Positions 60,687-64,000 of a DNA stretch of 64,000 nucleotides are shown here, one piece after another (position 1 is the first letter of the stretch; each line of letters starts with the position of its first letter). The stretch lies in the NCBI RefSeq assembly GCF_017874735.1, contig NZ_JAGGLV010000005.1, positions 186,001 through 250,000 on the forward strand, in the 5' to 3' direction. Origin of the DNA: Paenibacillus silagei (GTDB taxonomy: Bacteria > Bacillota > Bacilli > Paenibacillales > Paenibacillaceae). A model generated the notes under the pieces. That model did no database searches, was not told where the DNA came from, and was given only the letters and a program-made list of their open reading frames with translations. A program made the translations under genes and the position numbers.

Positions 60687-63659
60687 TCAGCCTGCGAAGG
60701 TAAGCTCTACCTCATGGGCGAAGCCGTCATCTACGGCCGGTACCAGGCCGTCCTCCAGTACCCGGCCGTCCAGCATCAGGCGGGTTGCCCCATCCTGCAT
60801 GCGGTGGAAGCCCTCCGGCTTACGGACCTGAATCCGGTAGGAAGAGCTGCCAAGCTTCAAGGTGTAGGTAAGCTCCGTCTGCTCTTCCCGCAGCACCGGA
60901 CTCAGGGCTATGCCCTGCTCCGTATATTCAATACCCAGCGCTTCCATCAGCGAGAGGGTGAGCCAGGTCGAGGTGCCGCTAAGCATCGGACCGATGTTCT
61001 CACCAGTCTCGCTGTTGTTGTATTGGGTGCAGAACCGCGGATTCCCGCAGACGGCAAACGGATCATCCATCGTCTTGAACGGCATAATCCGGTCCAGCAG
61101 CCAGTAACCCAGGCGGCAGAGCTCTGCTGCCAGATCCGGGCTGGATACTTCCTTTGCCCCCTTGAACATAGCCGCAGCAGCCATCATACAGGCATGCTTG
61201 AATACGCCGCCGTTCTCACGGTCACCCGGGAAGTATTCATCCGATGCCGTGTGCGTGGATACCCGGCCCAGCGCCACCGGCGAAACCAGCTTCATGCCAT
61301 AAGGCGTCATCAGATGCGCCTTCATGGTGTCCAGCATCACCGCGATCTGATCCTCATCCGCACAGCCCGCCAGAATGCTCCAGCTAAATGAATTCAGGAA
61401 GTACGAGCCGTCCTTCGCCGGATCGGAGGACATCCCGTCCCCGGCAGCGCCGAGATACGTGTATTCTCCGTTCGCATAGCGGTTGAACAGCACACGGGCG
61501 AAGAAATCCCCCTTCCAGGCATGCTCCTGGATGCGTTGACGCAGCTTGGCTCCGAAGCCGGTCAGCTCATCTGCATACGCCTGCTCGCCTTTGCGGGCGG
61601 CCAGGGCGGACAATTCATCGACCGCCACCTTCAGCAGGAAGGCGTTCATGACGCTCTCGGAATAATCACTCTCCAGCGAATCCCCGAAGACACCGCCGGC
61701 CTCCAGCTGCTTCCGGTAGAGTGCTTCCTTGGCCGGGCCGTTCAGGTAGGTGTCATCGAGCTTCAGACAGTCGTTCCAGTCTGCGAAGTCGAGCAGCGGC
61801 AGGCCGTGGCGTCCGATCGAAATCTGTCCGGAATAGACAATAATGGCCTTCAGGGTCTCGAATACCGGCCGTTCTGTGTCCGTGCCTGCTACCGGACAAG
61901 ACTCATCGAGGAACTCCGAATCTCCGGTCAGCATGACATAACGGTAGACAGCCTGGATCAGCCATAGCGCATCATCGGACCATTTGCCCGGCTCTTTGCC
62001 GGCCCAGAAGAAATTGTGATACGCATACCCCAGCTCGAAGACCATGCTGGTCCATTCTTTCAGCAGGCTCTTGACGAGACCGCCCCGGCCCATCCCGACG
62101 AAATAATACATCGAGGCATACATATCCTGAATTTCACGGAAGCCGATCTCCCGGTAGCCCTTCTGGGTCTGACAGAAAGAACGGGAGACAAAGCTCTGGT
62201 AGAGCACCTGAAAAGGCAGATTACGGTTCACGAACTGGTCGAAATCCGCGTCCCCGGAGGATACCTGCAGGAACCTGGAGTAATTCCGCACGAACTTCAG
62301 GGATTGCGCCAAGGCTTCTTCCGCCGAGCTGCGGCTTGTGAAGCGGGCGATCAGCGCACCTACCTCTTCCTCCAGTACCGTATCGCTCCAGGATGCACCG
62401 CTCTTGTCGGAGACAAGGCCCGTCAGCTGGTCAACTGCTGCCGTGGCTCCGGCAGCAACCTGAATCTCCCCCGCTACCGCGAAGAAGCCCGGCCCCTTGC
62501 GGTGCAGAATGCTGCTTAGCTTCAGCGCGCCGGATGGGCGGTAAAGCGAGCCGGTGCCGACGAACTCATTGTAGCTGACGCAATATTCGCGGGGCAGCAC
62601 CGGTCCGTCTTCCCCGTGGATGATCATCGTGTGGAAGCGCAGATCATGACGCCCGCCTTCCGGGTAATAGTCAGGGCTGATTGCAGCCACGGCACCATCA
62701 GCGTCCTGCAATACGCCGCCTTGCATAATAACATTGCTATACAGCACATCCTCGAATAGAGCGCCCGGTGCTGCCGAACCGAACATGCCCGTGTACACCA
62801 GACGAAGCTGGCGGCTGCTCTCTCCATGGTTCGTAATCGTAACGCGCTGCATCTCGGTCGCCAGCGGCAGACCCTCAGCATGCGGCAGAATGAAGATGGT
62901 GCGCGTAATCTCAAGTCCGCCAGACAGGCGGTACGTGATGATGGTTACATTCTGTGAATGGCGGCAGACCGCCGATTCAATACCTTCTCCGCCCGGATCA
63001 GCGGAATAGAAGATCTGCTTCCCGTCCTCAAACAGATAGAATTGACGGTTGGCCGGGAAGCCGTTCTCCTCCTGGCGCATATCCCAGCGGGTCGCCAGCA
63101 CCTGGGTAGCCGCATGGGAACGAAAGCTGCCGCCGCCAAGGCGGTCTACCACGCTCTTCGGTGTAGTCTGGAGCGGATGAGGGAACTCCAGCCGGTTGCC
63201 CAGCAGCAGATTGACCGCGAAGTGCGGACCCGGAACGGGGGAACGCAGGTCAATCACATGCTCGCCTTCAGCGTTAAGGGCACCAGCCCAGCCCGGTGCA
63301 GCCTGAAGCTGCGCCAGTGCCGCGCTTGCAGCCGCCTCCGGTATAGCTATTGCCTGTTCCTGTCTTCCGGCATGGCGGATATGCAGGGATAGCTCCGTAC
63401 CTGTATCATTCACGGTGAACAGCGCCGATGCGCCAGTCTCCTTCGGCAGCAGCGCTGCCACCTCCGGGAGCTTAAGCAGCTCCTGAATGGCAGGCAGCCG
63501 AAGCGGAAGGCCCGCTACGCCAACAGCTCCGATGCACTGGGAATCCGTGAAGACGGCGCTTAGCTGGCCGGCTGCGTCTATCCGGTCTGCGAATGCCTGT
63601 CTCAGAATATCCTCAGGCGAAGCAGCCGCTGCTCTTGCGGTATTGAATTTCAGCATCAT
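60687..63659 (-). CDS. GH94-like glycoside phosphorylase
   Basis: A 990-residue enzyme related to inverting glycoside phosphorylases of GH94/GH149/GH161. A beta-sandwich N-terminal domain (CVSYNEFVGTGSLYRPSGAL) is followed by an alpha6/alpha6 barrel with YREIGFREIQDMYASMYYFV, then GKWSDDALWLIQAVYRYVML, LLDFADWNDCLKLDDTYLNG (catalytic Asp in the WND region), and STHTASDEYFPGDRENGGVF. This WND motif and the barrel order are those of cellobiose, chitobiose or beta-glucan phosphorylases. Substrate unknown; a neighbouring GH16 glucanase makes beta-glucan oligosaccharides plausible. ATG follows AGAGGAG. It converges with the YesN gene, with five bases between. Confidence 0.82.
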   Translation of the reverse strand: MMLKFNTARAAAASPEDILRQAFADRIDAAGQLSAVFTDSQCIGAVGVAGLPLRLPAIQELLKLPEVAALLPKETGASALFTVNDTGTELSLHIRHAGRQEQAIAIPEAAASAALAQLQAAPGWAGALNAEGEHVIDLRSPVPGPHFAVNLLLGNRLEFPHPLQTTPKSVVDRLGGGSFRSHAATQVLATRWDMRQEENGFPANRQFYLFEDGKQIFYSADPGGEGIESAVCRHSQNVTIITYRLSGGLEITRTIFILPHAEGLPLATEMQRVTITNHGESSRQLRLVYTGMFGSAAPGALFEDVLYSNVIMQGGVLQDADGAVAAISPDYYPEGGRHDLRFHTMIIHGEDGPVLPREYCVSYNEFVGTGSLYRPSGALKLSSILHRKGPGFFAVAGEIQVAAGATAAVDQLTGLVSDKSGASWSDTVLEEEVGALIARFTSRSSAEEALAQSLKFVRNYSRFLQVSSGDADFDQFVNRNLPFQVLYQSFVSRSFCQTQKGYREIGFREIQDMYASMYYFVGMGRGGLVKSLLKEWTSMVFELGYAYHNFFWAGKEPGKWSDDALWLIQAVYRYVMLTGDSEFLDESCPVAGTDTERPVFETLKAIIVYSGQISIGRHGLPLLDFADWNDCLKLDDTYLNGPAKEALYRKQLEAGGVFGDSLESDYSESVMNAFLLKVAVDELSALAARKGEQAYADELTGFGAKLRQRIQEHAWKGDFFARVLFNRYANGEYTYLGAAGDGMSSDPAKDGSYFLNSFSWSILAGCADEDQIAVMLDTMKAHLMTPYGMKLVSPVALGRVSTHTASDEYFPGDRENGGVFKHACMMAAAAMFKGAKEVSSPDLAAELCRLGYWLLDRIMPFKTMDDPFAVCGNPRFCTQYNNSETGENIGPMLSGTSTWLTLSLMEALGIEYTEQGIALSPVLREEQTELTYTLKLGSSSYRIQVRKPEGFHRMQDGATRLMLDGRVLEDGLVPAVDDGFAHEVELTFAG

Positions 63660-63867
63660 GAATGGTTCTCCTCTTTTCCTATTTTCTATTGGATGATACT
63701 CATTCCCTGTTATGTATACTCATTGGGCCGAAGAATTGGGGAAGGTTCTGGACAAGCATGAAGAACGGTTGCCCGTTCTCCATGTAATGATTATAGAAGT
63801 GTATGCGGCCAGTCTAAATACCAAATCGTAAGCCTGAATAACAAAATCCAAAGCATGTTCAAGGTGC

Positions 63868-64000
63868 TTAAGGTGCAGCTGCTGTCCCGTTATTCGTGAG
63901 CACAATATCATCCACGTCCACCGTCAGATGCCCGGTGCCGCCATCCTTGATATCCCCCAGCTCGAAGGAAATGCGGCCGATGGAGGTGCTGCCTCCGGCA
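63868..64000 (-). CDS. C-terminus of a probable carbohydrate-binding protein (cut by window edge)
   Basis: Forty-four residues are visible in a frame open to the window end. The segment RISFELGDIKDGGTGHLTVD then VDDIVLTNNG is the end of a carbohydrate-binding beta-sandwich such as CBM4/9-type modules, common at the end of large secreted glycoside hydrolases. It is upstream of the GH94-like gene in the same direction. Confidence 0.65.
   Translation of the reverse strand, partial: AGGSTSIGRISFELGDIKDGGTGHLTVDVDDIVLTNNGTAAAP

Overview
The window reads as the chromosome of a Paenibacillus-type, endospore-forming, naturally competent Firmicute. The evidence is the gene order lepA-hemW-hrcA-grpE-dnaK-dnaJ with spoIIP and gpr beside it, rpsT and holA next to comEA/comEB/comEC and comER, AAGGAGG-type ribosome binding sites, S-layer (SLH) anchoring, YesM/YesN-type two-component genes and class Ib nrdI-nrdE-nrdF. 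No rRNA, tRNA, transposase, prophage or CRISPR array was seen. Most genes are GC-rich; two short AT-rich stretches (about 9.7-10.5 kb and 42.5-44.1 kb) stand out.

Layout. 0-5 kb: 5'-portion of a 3-methyladenine glycosylase, an ECF sigma factor with a DUF4179 anti-sigma-like partner, a soluble PAS chemoreceptor and small stress-type proteins. 5.5-9.6 kb: a large secreted S8 protease carrying three SLH repeats. 9.7-10.4 kb: an ABC-ATPase-like protein that has lost its Walker motifs. 11-25.5 kb: the conserved heat-shock/sporulation/translation block with a CIRCE operator. 25.8-34 kb: two more ECF sigma/anti-sigma pairs flanking a ketodeoxygluconate module (eda, kdgK, LacI-type regulator). 34.2-37.8 kb: an NrdR-type controlled ribonucleotide reductase operon. 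38-42.5 kb: an alpha/beta hydrolase and a histidine kinase-regulator-ABC transporter operon of the peptide-antibiotic response kind. 42.5-44.1 kb: an AT-rich island with a membrane PASTA protein and a frameshifted secreted protein. 44-50 kb: competence genes, including a ComEA with a huge Gly/Ala linker. 50-54.5 kb: leuS behind a leucine T-box, and an AI-2E family permease. 54.6-64 kb: a carbohydrate cluster with a GH16 beta-glucanase, an orphan solute-binding lipoprotein, a YesM/YesN pair, a GH94-like phosphorylase and the tail of a probable carbohydrate-binding protein.

The least explained signal is intergenic. Four loci (10.6, 30.8, 33.9 and 47.8 kb) carry imperfect palindromes with up to four short motif copies in a fixed geometry: outer spacings of 50-52 bp and an inner spacing of about 55-62 bp. 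The motif sequence differs between loci while the spacing is kept, and a further pair at 48.0 kb is also 51 bp apart. Two other dispersed hairpin families occur, three copies each, one of them between the leuS T-box and the leuS start codon. These look like undescribed, non-coding palindromic elements of this genome and are the best candidates for something new here.
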